A program made the translations under genes and the position numbers. From Eudorina sp. 2006-703-Eu-15 (lineage: Eukaryota > Chlorophyta > Chlorophyceae > Chlamydomonadales > Volvocaceae), in contig BDSI01000203.1 in assembly GCA_003117195.1 (NCBI GenBank), forward strand, positions 62,001-126,000: 64,000 nucleotides of DNA. The letters are read 5' to 3'. The notes beneath the pieces are model-generated. The model had not been told where the DNA came from. It did not search any database and was given only the letters and a program-made list of their open reading frames with translations. Within the stretch, counting starts at the first letter, position 1, and each line of letters starts with the position of its first letter. This document shows, one piece after another, positions 62,546 to 64,000 of this stretch.

Positions 62546-63204
62546 GTCCTATTGTGCAGATTATTGGGAAAGTCTACGCTAGACACATAGAAGCACACAC
62601 AGGAGCAAGCTGCTAATAATAACGTAAGCAAGACATGCTGACAATAGGAACAATGCCATGCACGAAAGAAATACACACTTCCCGGTACAGTCACGCTCCA
62701 ACCGCCCAACTGCCTGCCTCGGTCCTGGTCTTCTCCCTGCTGCCCCAAGCCTAGTTCTTCACCCTGCAAACGCAAAACAGAGACATCAACGCGCTCTAAG
62801 TACCCACGCGTTTTTGCCACACGTTGAGGACAGTCGTCATGAGCAACACTTTTGCATACCAAAATGTTACGCATGTTTGGTGCCCTTTGAACATGAAGAA
62901 CCAAGTGAACGTTGATGAACAAATGCGAACAGTTGTGAACAGCCCTGGATGTTCACGCGCGTGTTCAGGGCTTTGTTCTTGTTCACATACTTTGTCGTAC
63001 GTCTGTTCACGGACTGTTCATCGACTGTTCACGGACTGTTCACCGCTTGTTCAGTGTCTTGTTCACACCCGCGTTCAGGCCACGTATTGACTTGGAGAGG
63101 TCCTATTCCTTTCACTTACTGCTCTATCATTATGATAGCATGAAACAACAAGTACATTCATGGACCATTAGTTGCAAATTATCACGCCCAGTGAGCTCAC
63201 CTAA
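62546..63204. promoter_or_regulatory. Divergent region between cutC and glycosyltransferase with TGTTCA/TGAACA cluster
   Basis: This 0.66 kb upstream of cutC is AT-richer than the genes. Between 62888 and 63080 about nine TGTTCA and three or four TGAACA hexamers occur, several as CTGTTCACGGA or CTGTTCATCGA in close succession. Left copies point one way and right copies the other, around GAACAGCCCTGGATGTTCAC. The cluster could be a regulatory array or a small degenerate repeat. Confidence 0.5.
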
Positions 63205-63249
63205 GGACTCGCTGAGTTGGCCTGCTGCGGCCACGCTGTTTTGGCGCGA

Positions 63250-63909
63250 ATGGTGCCCCGTGCGGCGCCCGAGGACTCTGCGGCTCTCCACGCCTTTGAC
63301 CATGTGTGGGGCGCGAAGCTGATGGCTGAGTACGAGGCGGGCCTGGCGCTGAACGCGACTGTGACTTGGGTCATGCACTGCGGCGGCTCCATGGGAACTG
63401 AGGCGTACAACCTTGTGCAGTACATGGAGGGCAGTCTGCGGCTGCATGCGCAGATCCAGCGCGGGCGGCCGTTCTGTGAGCACGTGGACGTGCTGTCGGG
63501 CACGCCGACCGCGTTCTCCGACCGGATACAGCGGCTGCGCCACCTGACCGGCTACCTCCCCTCAGACATCATGATCCACCACAAGGACTACCGCCAGCTG
63601 GCGGCTTGGCCCTGGCCGCCCAACAACTCCACCTCATACCTGATTGGGCGTTACATGTGGGAGGTGGATCGGGTGCACCGGCAGTGGGCTGATCAGATGA
63701 AGCACGAGCTGGACGAGGTGTGGGTGCCCTCGCACTGGCACGCCGCGTCGGCAGAGGAGCAGGGTGTCCCGCGGGACAAAGTGGTGGTGATCCCGGAGAG
63801 CCTGGACTCGTACCTATACGACCCGGGCATTTGGGAGCCGCTGACGTTGCCCCGGCAGCGTCGGGTGACGTTCCTCGCGGTGTTCAAACTGGAGGATCGC
63901 AAGGGCTGA
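63250..63909 (+). CDS. Group-1-type glycosyltransferase, N-terminal part, interrupted by TGA and by the window edge
   Basis: From ATG 63250 (the frame is open from 63205) 219 codons run to TGA 63907-63909. The protein resembles the N-terminal half of GT4-like transferases: VTWVMHCGGSMGTEAYN, a SDIMIHHKD strand end, IGRYMWEVDRV, DEVWVPSHWH, VPRDKVVVIPESLD, and VTFLAVFKLEDRKG. In relatives the last motif reads FKWE.RKGW followed by a VLL.AY helix. Here the Trp codon is TGA, while the next codons (QVLLAAYLK, then a GTGGGT donor) continue the family pattern. The gene is therefore broken by one base, or the base is an error; the C-terminal catalytic half lies beyond the window. The start is uncertain, as an upstream exon may exist before 63205. 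Confidence 0.72.
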   Translation: MVPRAAPEDSAALHAFDHVWGAKLMAEYEAGLALNATVTWVMHCGGSMGTEAYNLVQYMEGSLRLHAQIQRGRPFCEHVDVLSGTPTAFSDRIQRLRHLTGYLPSDIMIHHKDYRQLAAWPWPPNNSTSYLIGRYMWEVDRVHRQWADQMKHELDEVWVPSHWHAASAEEQGVPRDKVVVIPESLDSYLYDPGIWEPLTLPRQRRVTFLAVFKLEDRKG

Positions 63910-64000
63910 CAGGTGCTGCTGGCGGCATACCTGAAGGTGGGTTTGGAAAGTGGGGTTGAAACGCCGAACTGGGTTGTGCGTTGCGGTATGTGGACGCCCC
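63910..64000 (+). pseudogene. Continuation of the glycosyltransferase exon beyond the stop
   Basis: 63910-63936 keeps the family frame (QVLLAAYLK) and ends at a good splice donor (AAG|GTGGGT). The rest is intron to the window end. It shows that the reading frame was functional until recently, or that the TGA is a sequencing error. Confidence 0.5.

Noticed and set aside
63130..63543. 137-codon minus-strand frame
   Set aside because: Shadow of the glycosyltransferase frame, which shows clear family motifs.

Overview
The window looks like nuclear DNA of a green alga, most probably a volvocine (Chlamydomonas/Volvox-type) species. It is GC-rich, its genes are split by many GT-AG introns full of low-complexity DNA, and (CA)n tracts are frequent. 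It encodes hydroxyproline-rich-type Ser-Pro rods, carries a conserved cilia-associated gene (OSCP1), and holds a short TTTTAGGG telomere-type tract inside an intron. The species call is inference. No rRNA, tRNA, CRISPR array or bacterial-type operon was seen.

Left part (1-20 kb). The 3' part of a copper-radical (glyoxal/galactose) oxidase gene reads rightward (236-5209, 7 exons; its 5' end is outside the window). One of its introns is filled by an ~800 bp G-rich minisatellite. A gene desert (5.2-8.9 kb) separates it from a very large leftward gene (about 19.94-8.95 kb) for a predicted secreted or membrane protein: signal peptide, Ser- and Pro-rich ectodomain, one membrane helix, basic stop-transfer and long low-complexity tail. 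I do not recognise its family.

Middle (24-40 kb). Two divergent paralogues (24141-28468 minus; 32623-40100 plus) encode mosaics of C-type-lectin-like domains (CTLD), Kazal-like domains and proline-rich linkers. The plus-strand gene has four CTLDs, two Kazal-like domains and a ~600-residue Ser-Pro rod. All 12 introns in the pair are phase 1, which is the usual sign of exon shuffling. The introns of the minus-strand gene hold a hAT-type MITE with a perfect 8 bp target duplication, a second related element, and a strongly T-depleted ~0.9 kb insert.

Right part (43-64 kb). A 10-exon cytochrome P450 (43483-49352 minus) is followed by a small gene of unknown function (51783-53034 minus), OSCP1 (53724-58165 plus), the copper-homeostasis protein CutC (60472-62545 minus), and the first part of a group-1-type glycosyltransferase (from about 63.2 kb, plus) that carries an in-frame TGA where the family has Trp.

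Functionally, the left and middle genes point to the extracellular matrix or cell surface: a secreted H2O2-producing oxidase, a large surface protein, and lectin-like/protease-inhibitor-like mosaics on HRGP rods. The right-hand genes are household or ciliary. Exon junctions were set by hand from GT-AG sites and reading phase; summed exon lengths stay in frame for all genes except the large unrecognised one, whose model is incomplete.
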